Below the pieces are notes generated by a model, which was not told the origin of the DNA, made no database searches, and was given only the letters and a program-made list of their open reading frames with translations. Position numbers and translations under genes: made by a program. From Marmoricola sp. (GTDB taxonomy: Bacteria > Actinomycetota > Actinomycetes > Propionibacteriales > Nocardioidaceae), in the NCBI GenBank assembly GCA_025964775.1, contig JAOPYE010000004.1, forward strand, positions 97,761 to 161,760: a stretch of 64,000 nt of DNA. Reading direction: 5' to 3'. This document shows positions 43,752-53,403 of the stretch, one piece after another (the stretch's first letter is position 1; every line of letters begins with the position of its first letter).

Positions 43752-45506
43752 ATGTCTGACGTCACACCGCCGCAGGGCCCGGACCAGCCGGTAGAGCCGA
43801 CCATCGGCCTCGGCGACGAACCGACCGCCGAACTTGCTGGCGCGCTGCCGTCTCCTGATGCTCCCCCGATCACGCCGTACGTCCCGCCGGCTCGCCGGAG
43901 CAACGCCGGCCGCACGCTGACGATCCTCAGCATCACCGCGGTGGTCGTCGTCGCGATCCTCTGCGGCGGCGCGTACGCCGTCTACCTCCTCATCAACGGA
44001 GGCGGCCCTCGCCCTGCCGATGTGTTGCCGTCCTCGACCGTTGCGGTCATCAGCGTGGACCTGAATCCGTCGGCGAGCCAGAAGATCTCGGCGATCACGA
44101 CGATCCGCAAGTTCCCGTCGCTGCGCAAGCGACTCGGCCTCAACAGCACCGACGACCTGCGCAAGTACGCCTTCGACAAGCTCGTGGTCGGCTCGTGCAG
44201 CGGTCTGGACTTCGACCGCGACCTGAAGCCCTGGATCGGTGACCGGGCCGCCCTGGCCGCCGTCGACCTCGGCGACAAGACCCCGGCACCGGCGCTTGTC
44301 CTGCAGATCACCGACCCCGCCAAGGCCAGGACCGGCTTCAAGACCATTGCCGCCTGCGACCACTCCGGTGACCTCGGGTGGGCCGTCGGCAAGGACTACC
44401 TGATCGCCAGCGACTCGACCGCGCATGCGCAGAAGATCCTGCTCGCCGGTGAGAAGAGCCCGCTCGCGAGTGACCCGGCGTACCAGAAGTGGACCAGTGC
44501 GACCGGCGACGCCGGAGTGGTGAACTTCTACGTCGCGAAGAAGGCAGTGAGCTACCTCTCCGATCTGATCGACTCCTTCTCCTCGAGCCTCGGCCAGGGC
44601 TTCTCCTCGGGTCTCTCCGGCGGGCTCGCCCCGGGTCTCTCCGGAAACGTCCCGGGGTCCAGCGGTGCCTCGGCGCGGATCAAGGGCGACGGGAGCGATC
44701 CCGGGTCGTTGCTGACCAGCGGTCTGAAGAACTTCCAGGGTCTTGCCGGCACCATCCGGTTCTCCGGGGGCGGCATGGAACTCGCCTACGCCACGAGCTC
44801 GACCGGCACGGCGGCGACCGAGATCGGTACGGAGGTCGGGGCCTTGCCCCACGACACCGCGATCGCTCTCGGGTTCGCGATGCCGAAGGGGTACGCCCAG
44901 TCCTACCTCAACCGCGTCAAGGGCCTCGGCGGCAGCGCCAGCGACGCGATCGGCCAGGCGGAGCGAGCAACGGGGCTCAGCTTCCCGCAGGACCTCACCG
45001 ACCTGCTGGGCAGCGGTGTGACGCTCTCGCTGGGCGGCACCGCACCACCGGACCTCAACAACCTGCGCAGGCCCGAGGACCTTCCGTTCGGCATCGTGCT
45101 GCACACGGATGCGGCCAAGGGCCGTGCAGTGATCACCAAGCTCGAGGACCATCTCGGCTTCCAGCTCTCCGACATCCCGCTGACCCTCGGCGGCACCTCC
45201 TCCGAACTCGTGCTCAGTCCGTCGCCGGCGTACGCCTCGGCGCTGTCGAAGTCCGGGAGCCTGGGGGAAACGGCCGCCTTCAAGGACGCGGTGCCGCACG
45301 CGGACGAGTCCGGGGCGATCGCCTACATCGACTTCAACTCCGCCTGGCGGACCTCGCTGGTCAACCTCATCAAGGACCTCGGGGGCACCCGCTCGGACGT
45401 CGACGCGGCGAAGGCCAACACCGATCCGCTGCGCTCACTCGGCTACAGCTCGTGGGTCGACAGCAGCAACGTCAGCCACGGGCTGCTCCGGCTGACCACC
45501 GACTGA
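43752..45506 (+). CDS. DUF3352 domain protein, membrane-anchored
   Basis: A 584-residue protein: a Pro-rich cytoplasmic N-terminus, one transmembrane helix (LTILSITAVVVVAILCGGAYAVYLL, about residues 55-80) and a large extracytoplasmic DUF3352 region beginning RPADVLPSSTVAVISVDLNPSASQKI. Function unknown; DUF3352 proteins are widespread in actinobacteria. A Gly/Ser/Leu stretch around residues 283-302 comes from a degenerate 12-bp repeat (44598-44657). It ends 5 bp from the convergent LON-domain gene. Confidence 0.82.
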   Translation: MSDVTPPQGPDQPVEPTIGLGDEPTAELAGALPSPDAPPITPYVPPARRSNAGRTLTILSITAVVVVAILCGGAYAVYLLINGGGPRPADVLPSSTVAVISVDLNPSASQKISAITTIRKFPSLRKRLGLNSTDDLRKYAFDKLVVGSCSGLDFDRDLKPWIGDRAALAAVDLGDKTPAPALVLQITDPAKARTGFKTIAACDHSGDLGWAVGKDYLIASDSTAHAQKILLAGEKSPLASDPAYQKWTSATGDAGVVNFYVAKKAVSYLSDLIDSFSSSLGQGFSSGLSGGLAPGLSGNVPGSSGASARIKGDGSDPGSLLTSGLKNFQGLAGTIRFSGGGMELAYATSSTGTAATEIGTEVGALPHDTAIALGFAMPKGYAQSYLNRVKGLGGSASDAIGQAERATGLSFPQDLTDLLGSGVTLSLGGTAPPDLNNLRRPEDLPFGIVLHTDAAKGRAVITKLEDHLGFQLSDIPLTLGGTSSELVLSPSPAYASALSKSGSLGETAAFKDAVPHADESGAIAYIDFNSAWRTSLVNLIKDLGGTRSDVDAAKANTDPLRSLGYSSWVDSSNVSHGLLRLTTD

Positions 45507-45511
45507 GCCGA

Positions 45512-46186
45512 TCAGTTGGGGGACCAGCGGGTCCGGGCGACCTCGGTGGCCGGCAGGCTCGGGATCGCCCGCATCGCGCGCATCTCCTGGCGCAGCGACC
45601 GGCGCAGCATGGCCAGACGGCTGGCAGCGTCGCCGGCCTCGAGCAGCTCCTGGCGCTCGGCCTGACTGAGCAGGCAGGTAGCGGCCAGCGAGTAGGACAA
45701 GTACGTCGGGTCGCGCGGCATCGGCCCCGCGAGCACCGGGCCGCCGCGCAGCTCCGAGAGCTGGTCGCGGTACTGCTCGAAGGTGGCCAGCGTGCGAGCG
45801 GCCTCGTCGTCGACGGTGTCCTCGTCGGCGTCGCTGGCGTCGTCGAGCATGTCGCACTCGGCGCGCATGTACTCGCCGCTGCCGTCGACCTCGAGCAGGA
45901 CGACGCGGTGACGGCCGGTGACCTCGATGTCGAAGGTGCCGTCGTCGTACCGCTCGGACTCGGTCAGCTGAACCAGCGTCCCGGTGCGGTGCATCGACTG
46001 CATGCCGTGGTCGCCGACCTCGTAGCCCTCCCGGATCGCGACCACCGCGAAGACCCGGTCGGCGGGATCGCGGATCGCCAGCAGGTCGCGCATGAGTGCA
46101 CGGTAGCGGTCCTCGAAGATGTGCAGCGGTGTGACCACCCCGGGGAACAGCACGGCGTTGAGCGGGAACACCGGGACCGACGTCAC
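45512..46186 (-). CDS. LON substrate-binding domain protein
   Basis: A 224-residue protein made of the LON (N-terminal, PUA-like) substrate-binding domain without ATPase or protease parts: VPVFPLNAVLFPGVVTPLHIFEDRYRALMRDLL, GYEVGDHGMQSMHRTGTLVQLTE and VTGRHRVVLLEV. Role unknown. GTG 46186 has TAGGTT (46193-46198, minus strand) 6 nt upstream and no SD, so probably leaderless. It diverges from hisD across 81 bp. Confidence 0.87.
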   Translation of the reverse strand: MTSVPVFPLNAVLFPGVVTPLHIFEDRYRALMRDLLAIRDPADRVFAVVAIREGYEVGDHGMQSMHRTGTLVQLTESERYDDGTFDIEVTGRHRVVLLEVDGSGEYMRAECDMLDDASDADEDTVDDEAARTLATFEQYRDQLSELRGGPVLAGPMPRDPTYLSYSLAATCLLSQAERQELLEAGDAASRLAMLRRSLRQEMRAMRAIPSLPATEVARTRWSPN

Positions 46187-46255
46187 CTGCCCAACCTATG
46201 TGCTCGGGTGTGACCGAGCGGTGAAATCGGGGCGGGGCCGCGCCGCGACCTTCCC

Positions 46256-46261
46256 TAGACT
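46256..46261 (+). promoter_or_regulatory. -10 box of a putative leaderless his promoter
   Basis: TAGACT lies 6 nt before the hisD ATG, with no SD between them. It is the likely main promoter of the his operon. No his-type attenuator or leader peptide is visible in 46187-46255. Confidence 0.5.
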
Positions 46262-46267
46262 GGAGCC

Positions 46268-47599
46268 ATGCTTCGCAGGATCGACCTCAGGGACGTGGGC
46301 GCTACGTCTGACATTGGGCCTGACTATCGCGCCCTGGTGCCTCGCGCCGACTTCGACGTCGAGGCGGCGCTCGCGGTGGTGCGCCCGATCTGCGACGACG
46401 TCAGGGACCGCGGAGTCGAGGCGATCCGCGAATATTCGGCCCGCTTCGACGGCGTCGACAGCGACCAGATCGCGGTTCCGCGCGAAGCGCTCTCCCGTGC
46501 CCTGGCAGAGCTGGATCCGGCGGTTCGGGCCGGACTCGAGGAATCCATCCGGCGGTTGCGGGCCACCTGCGAGGCGGAGCTGTCGGCCGACGTCGTCACC
46601 GATCTCGGTCCCGGCGCCCGGGTCACCCAGCGGATGGTTCCGGTCGACCGGGTCGGCCTGTACGTGCCGGGCGGGGTGGCCCCGCTGGTCTCCAGCGTGG
46701 TGATGAACGTGGTGCCCGCCCAGGTTGCCGGCGTCGGTTCGATCGCCCTGACCAGCTCGCCCCAGAAGTCCGTCCCCAACGACTGGGGCAGCGGCCTGCC
46801 GCACCCGACGATCCTGGCTGCCTGCGAGCTGCTGGGTATCGAGGAGGTGTACGCCGTCGGAGGCGCCCAGGCGATCGCGATGCTGGCCTACGGCGCCGGG
46901 CCGTGTCGCAAGGTCGACCTGGTGACCGGGCCGGGCAACATCTACACGGTCTCGGCCAAGCGGTTGCTCAAGGGCATCGTGGGGATCGACTCGGAGGCGG
47001 GGCCGACCGAGATCGCCATCCTCGCCGACGACACCGCCGATGCGGCGTACGTGGCTGCTGACCTGATCAGCCAGGCCGAGCACGACCCGCTGGCGGCGTC
47101 GGTGCTCGTCACCGATTCGCTGCGCCTGGCCGACGAGGTCGACGCCGAGCTGGACAAGCAGATCGCGCTCACCCGCCACGTCGAGCGGATCCGCACGGCG
47201 CTCTCCGGCCAGCAGTCCGGCACCGTCCTGGTCTCCGGAATCGGCCAGGGCCTCGACGTCGTCAACGCCTACGCCGCCGAACACCTCGAGATCCACACGG
47301 CGCAGGCTGCCGCGGTTGCCGCACGCGTGCGCAACGCCGGTGCTGTCTTCGTCGGCGCGTTCGCCCCGGTCTCGCTGGGCGACTACTGCGCCGGGTCCAA
47401 CCACGTCCTGCCCACGGCCGGCTGTGCCTGTCACTCCTCGGGACTGTCGGTGCGGGCGTTCATCCGCTCCGTCCACGTCGTGGAGTACTCCCGTGATGGG
47501 TTGCTCGAGGTCGCCGATCACGTGATGACCCTCGCCGACGCCGAGGACCTGCCCGGCCACGGCGCGGCAGTACGGGTCAGGCTGGAGGGGTCTGAATGA
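46268..47599 (+). CDS. hisD: Histidinol dehydrogenase
   Basis: A 443-residue NAD- and Zn-dependent enzyme for the last two steps of histidine synthesis. Motifs: [73 protein letters not shown] and [18 protein letters not shown]. First gene of the his cluster; the stop overlaps hisC by 4 bp. Confidence 0.96.
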   Translation: MLRRIDLRDVGATSDIGPDYRALVPRADFDVEAALAVVRPICDDVRDRGVEAIREYSARFDGVDSDQIAVPREALSRALAELDPAVRAGLEESIRRLRATCEAELSADVVTDLGPGARVTQRMVPVDRVGLYVPGGVAPLVSSVVMNVVPAQVAGVGSIALTSSPQKSVPNDWGSGLPHPTILAACELLGIEEVYAVGGAQAIAMLAYGAGPCRKVDLVTGPGNIYTVSAKRLLKGIVGIDSEAGPTEIAILADDTADAAYVAADLISQAEHDPLAASVLVTDSLRLADEVDAELDKQIALTRHVERIRTALSGQQSGTVLVSGIGQGLDVVNAYAAEHLEIHTAQAAAVAARVRNAGAVFVGAFAPVSLGDYCAGSNHVLPTAGCACHSSGLSVRAFIRSVHVVEYSRDGLLEVADHVMTLADAEDLPGHGAAVRVRLEGSE

Positions 47600-48702
47600 C
47601 CTGGCCGCCTCTGCGCACCGAGCTGCAGGGCGTCGAGCCGTACGGAGCACCCCAGCTGGACGTGCCCGTCTGCCTCAACGTCAACGAGAACCCCTACCCG
47701 CCCTCAGCGGCAGTGGTCGCGGACATCGCGACGTCGGTCGCGCAGGCTGCGAGCACGCTCAACCGCTATCCCGACCGCGAGTTCACCGAGCTCCGGTCGG
47801 GCCTGGCGGCCTACCTGAACACCTCCGGGGGCACCGGTATCACCGCGGACCAGGTCTGGGCCGCGAACGGCTCCAACGAGGTGATGCTGCAGCTGCTGCA
47901 GGCGTTCGGAGGGCCCGGACGCACAGCCGTCTCGTTCGCACCCACGTACTCGATGTACCCGGAGTACGCGCGGGACACGAACACGACTTGGGTCGCCGGA
48001 CGACGCCACGACGATTTTTCCTTCGACCTCGACCACGCTGCACTCCTGATCGCGGAGCACGCTCCGGCTCTGGTGCTGCTGCCCTCGCCGAACAACCCGA
48101 CCGGGACCGCCTTGGAGCACGACGTGATCGGAAAGCTCTGTGAGCTGCTGCCCGAGAGCATCGTGGTCATCGACGAGGCGTACGGCGAGTTCCGGCGCGA
48201 CGGAGTTCCCTCGGCGCTCGAGCTTCTGCCGACCTACCGCAACCTGGTGGTCACCCGCACGATGAGCAAGGCGTTCGCGCTGGCCGGGGCACGGCTCGGT
48301 TACCTGGCCGCTGCGCCGGAGATCTGTGACGCGCTGCGGGTGGTGCGGCTGCCGTACCACCTCTCGGCGGTGACCCAGGCGACCGCCGGCGCAGCCCTGC
48401 GGCATGCCGACGAGCTGCTCGCCAGCGTTACCGAGCTGAGGGCCGAACGGGACCGGACCGTGTCGTGGCTGCGGGAGCAGGGGCACACGGTCGCGGACTC
48501 GGATGCGAACTTCTGCCTCTTCGGCCTCTTCGCCGACCGGCACGCAGTGTGGCAGGGCCTGCTCGATCGCGGGGTGCTGATCAGGGAGACTGGTCCTGCG
48601 GGCTGGCTCCGGGTCTCGATCGGGACTCCGGATGAAATGGGGGCGTTCAAGGACGCGCTGACTGAGACACTGACTGCCATGTTGACGGAGGAATCGCTAT
48701 GA
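47596..48702 (+). CDS. hisC: Histidinol-phosphate aminotransferase
   Basis: A 368-residue PLP aminotransferase. [11 protein letters not shown] near the N-terminus, [40 protein letters not shown] and the PLP Lys in [16 protein letters not shown]. Converts imidazole-acetol phosphate to histidinol phosphate. Start and stop each overlap neighbours by 4 bp. Confidence 0.95.
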   Translation: MTWPPLRTELQGVEPYGAPQLDVPVCLNVNENPYPPSAAVVADIATSVAQAASTLNRYPDREFTELRSGLAAYLNTSGGTGITADQVWAANGSNEVMLQLLQAFGGPGRTAVSFAPTYSMYPEYARDTNTTWVAGRRHDDFSFDLDHAALLIAEHAPALVLLPSPNNPTGTALEHDVIGKLCELLPESIVVIDEAYGEFRRDGVPSALELLPTYRNLVVTRTMSKAFALAGARLGYLAAAPEICDALRVVRLPYHLSAVTQATAGAALRHADELLASVTELRAERDRTVSWLREQGHTVADSDANFCLFGLFADRHAVWQGLLDRGVLIRETGPAGWLRVSIGTPDEMGAFKDALTETLTAMLTEESL

Positions 48703-49301
48703 GCACGCGTGCGGTACGCCTGGAACGGCAGACCAAGGAGTCGAAGGTCCTGGTCGAGCTCGACCTGGACGGCAGCGGCCGGACGGAGGTCTCGACCGGT
48801 GTCGGCTTCTACGACCACATGCTGACTGCCTTCGGCCGGCACGCGCTCTTCGACCTCACCGTCGTCACCGACGGGGACACCCACATCGACGCGCACCACA
48901 CGGTCGAGGACACCGCGATCGTGCTCGGTGACGCGCTGGCCCAGGCCCTCGGCGACAAGACCGGGATCCGTCGGTTCGGTGACTCGCTCGTCCCGCTGGA
49001 CGAAGCGCTGGTGCAGTGCGCCGTCGACGTCTCCGGACGCCCCTACTGCGTGCACATCGGTGAGCCCGAGGGTCAGCAGTTCGTGTCGATCGGTGACGCC
49101 TACCTCGGCTCGCTCACCCGGCACATCTTCGAGACCCTGGCCCACCACGCCCAGATCGCCCTGCACGTCCGGGTGCTCGCGGGTCGCGACCCGCACCACA
49201 TCGTCGAGTCCCAGTTCAAGGCGGTCGCCCGGGCCCTGCGCGATGCGGTTGCCTTCGACCCGCGCGAGACCGGTGTGCCTTCCACCAAGGGGACTCTGTA
49301 G
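48699..49301 (+). CDS. hisB: Imidazoleglycerol-phosphate dehydratase
   Basis: A 200-residue monofunctional IGP dehydratase. The Mn-binding repeats are [17 protein letters not shown] with [19 protein letters not shown], and [14 protein letters not shown] with [17 protein letters not shown]. There is no phosphatase domain, as usual outside Enterobacteria. Confidence 0.96.
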   Translation: MSTRAVRLERQTKESKVLVELDLDGSGRTEVSTGVGFYDHMLTAFGRHALFDLTVVTDGDTHIDAHHTVEDTAIVLGDALAQALGDKTGIRRFGDSLVPLDEALVQCAVDVSGRPYCVHIGEPEGQQFVSIGDAYLGSLTRHIFETLAHHAQIALHVRVLAGRDPHHIVESQFKAVARALRDAVAFDPRETGVPSTKGTL

Positions 49302-49303
49302 GG

Positions 49304-49975
49304 GTGACGCCCAGCAACTCACCGCGAGTCGTCGTCCTGGACTACGGCTCGGGGAACGTGCGTTCGGCCGTGCGCGCTCTCGAGCGGGCGGGTGCCGAGG
49401 TGACACTGACCCCCGACAAGCAGGCAGCGCTCGACGCCGACGGCCTCGTCGTCCCCGGTGTCGGTGCGTACGCCGCGTGCATGGCCGGCCTGCTCGACGT
49501 CAAGGGTCCCGAGATCATCGGCCGCCGGCTGGCCGGCGGCCGGCCGGTCCTGGGGATCTGCGTCGGCATGCAGGTGCTGTTCGAGACCGGTGTCGAGCAC
49601 GGCGTCACCACCGGGGGCTGTGCCGAGTGGCCCGGCACGGTGGAGCGCCTGCAGGCGCCGGTGGTCCCGCACATGGGCTGGAACACCGTCGAGGTCCCGG
49701 CCGCCACCATGCTCTTCGACGGGGTCGCCGGGGAGCGCTTCTACTTCGTGCACTCCTACGGCGTGCGCGAGTGGAGCCTGGTCACCAACGACCGGACCCG
49801 GGCGCCGCTGGTGACCTGGGCCGAGACTGGGTCGATTCCTGGGGCGGGGGACCGCTTCGTCGCGGCGGTCGAGAACGGGGCGCTGTGCGCCACCCAGTTC
49901 CACCCGGAGAAGTCCGGGGACGCCGGGGCACGCCTGCTCGCGAACTGGGTCGGGTCGCTGGAGTCACGCGGATGA
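49304..49975 (+). CDS. hisH: Imidazole glycerol phosphate synthase, glutaminase subunit
   Basis: A 223-residue class I glutamine amidotransferase that feeds ammonia to HisF. The nucleophile lies in [12 protein letters not shown], and the His-Glu pair in [11 protein letters not shown] 49304 begins 2 bp after hisB. The stop overlaps a small membrane-protein gene by 4 bp. Confidence 0.95.
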   Translation: MTPSNSPRVVVLDYGSGNVRSAVRALERAGAEVTLTPDKQAALDADGLVVPGVGAYAACMAGLLDVKGPEIIGRRLAGGRPVLGICVGMQVLFETGVEHGVTTGGCAEWPGTVERLQAPVVPHMGWNTVEVPAATMLFDGVAGERFYFVHSYGVREWSLVTNDRTRAPLVTWAETGSIPGAGDRFVAAVENGALCATQFHPEKSGDAGARLLANWVGSLESRG

Positions 49976-50307
49976 GCAAGGAACGAGCCCGCAGACGCGA
50001 GATCCGCCAGCGCGAGGCGGCGATCAGGGCCGAGGCCCGGGTGCGGGAGGCTGAGCGCGACACCCGCCGGCGCGCCCGGCGGGCCGCCGTACGACGTCGC
50101 CTCGGGCCGCTGCTGCCGGGCCGTCCCACTGGTCAGCAGACGGGGATCCTGGCCCAGCGCCGCCGGGTGCGCCTGAACCTGGTCCTGACCTCGCTCGTCC
50201 TGGTCCAGGTCATCGTCTGGGTGGTGCGTCCCGACTGGCAGGCCCGGCTCGGTGCGCTGCTCGTCTCGGTGCTCGCCTTTCCCGTCATCGCCGCCTTCGC
50301 CCTCTGA
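49972..50307 (+). CDS. Small basic membrane protein inside the his cluster
   Basis: A 111-residue protein. Residues 1-50 are extremely Arg/Glu/Ala-rich and helical ([29 protein letters not shown] begins it, then [13 protein letters not shown]), followed by two hydrophobic segments (about 70-86 and 92-111) split by [12 protein letters not shown] 49972 overlaps the hisH stop (ATGA), and hisA follows 19 bp later. No known histidine enzyme matches; the function is unknown. Confidence 0.72.
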   Translation: MSKERARRREIRQREAAIRAEARVREAERDTRRRARRAAVRRRLGPLLPGRPTGQQTGILAQRRRVRLNLVLTSLVLVQVIVWVVRPDWQARLGALLVSVLAFPVIAAFAL

Positions 50308-50326
50308 TCACTCCAGGAGCCCCATC

Positions 50327-51070
50327 GTGAACGCTCACCTCGAACTGCTGCCGGCCGTCGACATCGCCGGGGGCCAGGCGGTCCAGCTCGTCCAGGGCGT
50401 CGCCGGGTCGGAGAAGCGCTTCGGGGACCCGATCGAGGCGGCCCTGCGCTGGCAGGAGGCCGGGGCGGAGTGGCTGCACCTGGTCGACCTCGACGCGGCG
50501 TTCGGGCGCGGCAACAACCGCGAGCTCCAGGCCGGGATCGTCGCCCGCCTCGACATCGACGTCGAGATGAGCGGCGGGATCCGCGACGACGAGTCGCTCG
50601 CGGCCGCGATGGCGACCGGGTGCCGGCGGGTCAACATCGGTACGGCGGCGCTCGAGCAGCCCGAGTGGTGCGCCCGGGCGATCGCGACGTACGGCGACCG
50701 GGTCGCGATCGGACTCGACGTTCGGGGCACGACCCTGGCAGCCCGTGGCTGGACCCGCGACGGCGGCGACCTCTACGAGGTGCTGACCCGCCTGGACCGT
50801 GAGGGCTGTGCCCGGTACGTCGTCACCGACGTCAACAAGGACGGCATGCTGGAGGGCCCGAACCTGCAGCTGCTCAAGGACGTCTGCGCCGTGACCGACC
50901 GTCCGGTGGTGGCCTCCGGTGGGATCACCGAGCTCCACGACCTCGAGATGCTGATGGACCTGGTCGAGGTCGGGGTCGAGGGCGCGATCATCGGTACCGC
51001 GCTCTACGAGGGCAGGTTCACCCTCGAGCAGGCGCTGCAGCTGACCTTTCCGGAGAGGTTCGGATCGTGA
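50327..51070 (+). CDS. hisA: Phosphoribosyl isomerase A (HisA/PriA)
   Basis: A 247-residue (beta/alpha)8 barrel. [18 protein letters not shown] with the catalytic Asp, [42 protein letters not shown] with the second Asp, and [12 protein letters not shown]. In actinobacteria this is usually the bifunctional PriA, also serving tryptophan synthesis (TrpF step); whether trpF is absent elsewhere cannot be seen. GTG 50327 is fixed by an SD, AGGAG, 7 nt upstream. Confidence 0.93.
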   Translation: MNAHLELLPAVDIAGGQAVQLVQGVAGSEKRFGDPIEAALRWQEAGAEWLHLVDLDAAFGRGNNRELQAGIVARLDIDVEMSGGIRDDESLAAAMATGCRRVNIGTAALEQPEWCARAIATYGDRVAIGLDVRGTTLAARGWTRDGGDLYEVLTRLDREGCARYVVTDVNKDGMLEGPNLQLLKDVCAVTDRPVVASGGITELHDLEMLMDLVEVGVEGAIIGTALYEGRFTLEQALQLTFPERFGS

Positions 51071-51828
51071 GTCTCGCGATCCGGGTGATCCCGTGTCTGG
51101 ACGTCGACGGCGGCCGGGTGGTCAAGGGCATCAACTTCTCCGAGCTCCGGGATGCCGGTGACCCGGTCGAGCTGGCGAAGGTGTACGACGCCGAAGGTGC
51201 CGACGAGCTGACCTTCCTGGACATCTCCGCGTCGTTCGAAGGCAGGGCGACGACCATGGAGATGGTGTCCCGCACTGCCGAGCAGGTCTTCATCCCGCTC
51301 ACCGTCGGGGGCGGCATCTCGAGTGTCGACGACGTCGATCGGCTGCTGCGCGCCGGCGCCGACAAGGTGGCCGTCAACACCGCCGCGATCCTGCGACCCG
51401 AGCTGGTCGCCGAGATCGCGGACCGGTTCGGCAACCAGGTCCTGGTGCTCTCGGTCGATGCGCGGCGTGCGGCGGGCACCGATTCCGGCTTCGAGGTCAC
51501 CACCCATGGCGGCCGGAACTCCGCCGGCCTCGATGCGATCGGCTGGGCTGTCCGGGCCGCGGAGCTCGGCGCGGGCGAGATCCTGCTGAACGCGATGGAT
51601 GCCGACGGCACGCAGGACGGCTTCGATCTCGAGCTGATCCGTCGGGTGCGCGCGGAGGTAGGCATCCCGGTGATCGCCAGCGGGGGTGCTGGTGCCCTCG
51701 AGCACTTCGCCCCGGCGGTCGACGCCGGCGCCGATGCCGTGCTCGCCGCGACGGTGTTCCACTTCGGCACGCTGCGCATCGGGGACGTGAAGCACAGGCT
51801 CGCGGAGTCTGGGTTCCCGGTCCGTTAG
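51067..51828 (+). CDS. hisF: Imidazole glycerol phosphate synthase, cyclase subunit
   Basis: A 253-residue barrel: [20 protein letters not shown] (catalytic Asp), [41 protein letters not shown] (second Asp) and [13 protein letters not shown]. Makes IGP and AICAR with HisH. GTG overlaps hisA by 4 bp. Its stop (TAG) overlaps the stop of the convergent lipoprotein gene. hisI does not follow. Confidence 0.95.
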   Translation: MSLAIRVIPCLDVDGGRVVKGINFSELRDAGDPVELAKVYDAEGADELTFLDISASFEGRATTMEMVSRTAEQVFIPLTVGGGISSVDDVDRLLRAGADKVAVNTAAILRPELVAEIADRFGNQVLVLSVDARRAAGTDSGFEVTTHGGRNSAGLDAIGWAVRAAELGAGEILLNAMDADGTQDGFDLELIRRVRAEVGIPVIASGGAGALEHFAPAVDAGADAVLAATVFHFGTLRIGDVKHRLAESGFPVR

Positions 51829-52706
51829 GACGTTCCGAGGCTGGGGGTCCAGCAAAGGCCGTACCGCTGTCCCTCGGTCCACTGTGCTCTGGTCGGCCAG
51901 GCGAAGGTCCACTGCAGGTGCAGGGCATTCGGCGCCATCCGGGCCTCGACGGCGCGACAGCGTGCGCTGGCCAGCTGGCTGACCTTGGGCGCCAGGTACC
52001 GCGCGTTCGGGGGCAGGCCGATCGTCGCCTGAGCGCGCCAGCGGTGCTGTGACGAGCAGGTCACCAGCATGAAACCGCTGGTGGCGGGTGCGGTCGTCCC
52101 GCAGGTGCCGTACCGGTTCAACGCGCCCGGGCGCGACAACAGGCCGCGGGTGCGCAGCGGAAGCGGCGCGAACTGGCTGGCGCTGGCCGAGATCACCAGG
52201 TCGCACCGGAACCACAGGGCACCGCGGTCGGCGTCAGCCAGCGACGGGCTGAACCAGATCGCCTCGAGCCGGCTGAGACGCTGGGTCTCGACACTGCCGC
52301 CGATGTAGGCCGCCACCCGCTGCCGGCAGGTCCGGGCGATCTGCTCCTGGATGCGGGCCGAGTCGATCGCGACCAGGTGGCCGTCGCGCAGCGGGTCGAT
52401 CGTGCCGACGGAGACGGTGACCGCGGTGTGCCGCCGGGCGCAGTCGACGGCCGGGGCTGCCGTGGTCGGCCTGAGCGCTGCGGCGACGTCCAGCTCGTAG
52501 CAGGCGCCTCTCGGGGCCGCGGGCGGAGCTGAGGAGGTGGCCGGTGCCTGGGGGCCGGCCGGCGGCGCGACGGTGTTGACGGAGCCGGTGCTGCACCCGG
52601 TCATCGCGACGAGCGCGGCAAGAGTGATCGCGATCGTCGCAAGGAGGCGGCCCCCGGAACGGTCCGCACGCAGCATCAGCGATGCGCGCGCACGACGCCC
52701 GAGCAC
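51825..52706 (-). CDS. Secreted lipoprotein, septum-formation-like
   Basis: A 293-residue protein with an n-region rich in Arg, a hydrophobic stretch ([15 protein letters not shown]) and a lipobox ending in TGC (Cys about residue 38), then an Ala/Pro linker and two Cys-containing extracytoplasmic repeats ([10 protein letters not shown]...CARRH and CGTTAP...[17 protein letters not shown]). This resembles the actinobacterial Septum_form family; function unproven. GTG 52706 has a strong SD (AGGAGGG); ATG 52676 is the alternative. Confidence 0.75.
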   Translation of the reverse strand: MLGRRARASLMLRADRSGGRLLATIAITLAALVAMTGCSTGSVNTVAPPAGPQAPATSSAPPAAPRGACYELDVAAALRPTTAAPAVDCARRHTAVTVSVGTIDPLRDGHLVAIDSARIQEQIARTCRQRVAAYIGGSVETQRLSRLEAIWFSPSLADADRGALWFRCDLVISASASQFAPLPLRTRGLLSRPGALNRYGTCGTTAPATSGFMLVTCSSQHRWRAQATIGLPPNARYLAPKVSQLASARCRAVEARMAPNALHLQWTFAWPTRAQWTEGQRYGLCWTPSLGTS

Positions 52707-52751
52707 GGTCCCTCCTGTCCCGGCTTGCGCCGCAGCCTGTCGAGGCCCACC

Positions 52752-53243
52752 TCAGGCACCGAGCAACGCCGCGATCGTACCGCCGAGGAGGTACGCCGCC
52801 TCGAGGTCCTCGGCGCCCGGATCGCCCAGGACCTCGAGCACGTCGTACCCCTGCTTCCAGCCCAGCGCGCCGGTGATCGCCAGCACCGAGCGCACGGCAC
52901 CGACGGTGTCGTAGCGTCCGTGCACGTAGAGCCCGAACGGACGACCGACGGTCGCGCCGGCCGAATCGTCGGCACCGCCGCTCGGGTCCAGTGCTCCGCC
53001 GATCTGCAGGAAGGTGGAGTCGAACACGTGCTTGAGAGCGCCTGACATGTAGCCGAAATTCGCGCTGGTCCCGAGCACGTAGCCGTCGGCAGCGAGCAGG
53101 TCATCGGCGATCGTGTCCAGGGCGGCCCGGACGACGACGTCGACGCCGGTGATCTCCGGATCGTTCGCGCCGGCGACGACCTGATCGGTCAGGGCGGCCA
53201 GCGAGCGCGTGGGGGAGTGGTGGACGACGAGCAACCGGACCAT
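52752..53243 (-). CDS. Flavodoxin-fold NAD(P)H:FMN reductase-like protein
   Basis: A 163-residue flavodoxin-like protein: LLVVHHSPTRSLAALTDQVVAGA contains the FMN phosphate loop, YVLGTSANFGYMSGALKHVFDSTF a flavin-binding loop, and GRPFGLYVHGRYDT the next strand. Substrate unknown. It lies upstream of and divergent from leuA. Confidence 0.8.
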   Translation of the reverse strand: MVRLLVVHHSPTRSLAALTDQVVAGANDPEITGVDVVVRAALDTIADDLLAADGYVLGTSANFGYMSGALKHVFDSTFLQIGGALDPSGGADDSAGATVGRPFGLYVHGRYDTVGAVRSVLAITGALGWKQGYDVLEVLGDPGAEDLEAAYLLGGTIAALLGA

Positions 53244-53274
53244 GGCGCCAGTGTGCCGCAGCGGCTCGATTCGC

Positions 53275-53280
53275 TATGCT
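53275..53280 (+). promoter_or_regulatory. -10 box of the leuA leader transcript
   Basis: TATGCT lies 9 nt before the ATG of the leucine leader peptide; no good -35 is seen. Transcription would begin at or just before the leader peptide, which would be nearly leaderless. Confidence 0.5.
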
Positions 53281-53289
53281 GAGGCGGTC

Positions 53290-53334
53290 ATGTTGATGCG
53301 CCAGCTCCTCCTTCGCTGCCGCAGCGAGGTCTGA
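53290..53334 (+). CDS. leuA leader peptide
   Basis: A 14-residue ORF, MLMRQLLLRCRSEV, with four Leu codons including three in a row (CTC CTC CTT), directly before a pair of competing hairpins. Such Leu-rich leader peptides regulate leuA in Corynebacterium and Streptomyces. Ribosome stalling at the Leu codons when leucine is scarce would change which hairpin forms. Confidence 0.8.
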   Translation: MLMRQLLLRCRSEV

Positions 53335-53358
53335 ACACAGTCGGACCCCTCGCTGCGG
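53313..53358 (+). promoter_or_regulatory. Leucine attenuator with mutually exclusive hairpins
   Basis: Hairpin A: TCGCTG (53313-53318) with CAGCGA (53322-53327). Hairpin B: CCGCAGCGAGG (53319-53329) with CCTCGCTGCGG (53348-53358), 11 perfect base pairs. Both use 53322-53327, so only one can form. There is no U-tract after B, so the switch may act on Rho or on translation rather than as an intrinsic terminator. Confidence 0.75.
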
Positions 53359-53403
53359 AGTGTTCGTGTACGCCGGCACCCACCACCAGCGAAGAGGCAA
53401 TCC

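Noticed and set aside
53348..53370. Intrinsic terminator in the leuA leader
   Set aside because: The strong hairpin is not followed by a U-tract (AGTGTTCGTG follows), so I call it an attenuator hairpin without assigning intrinsic termination.
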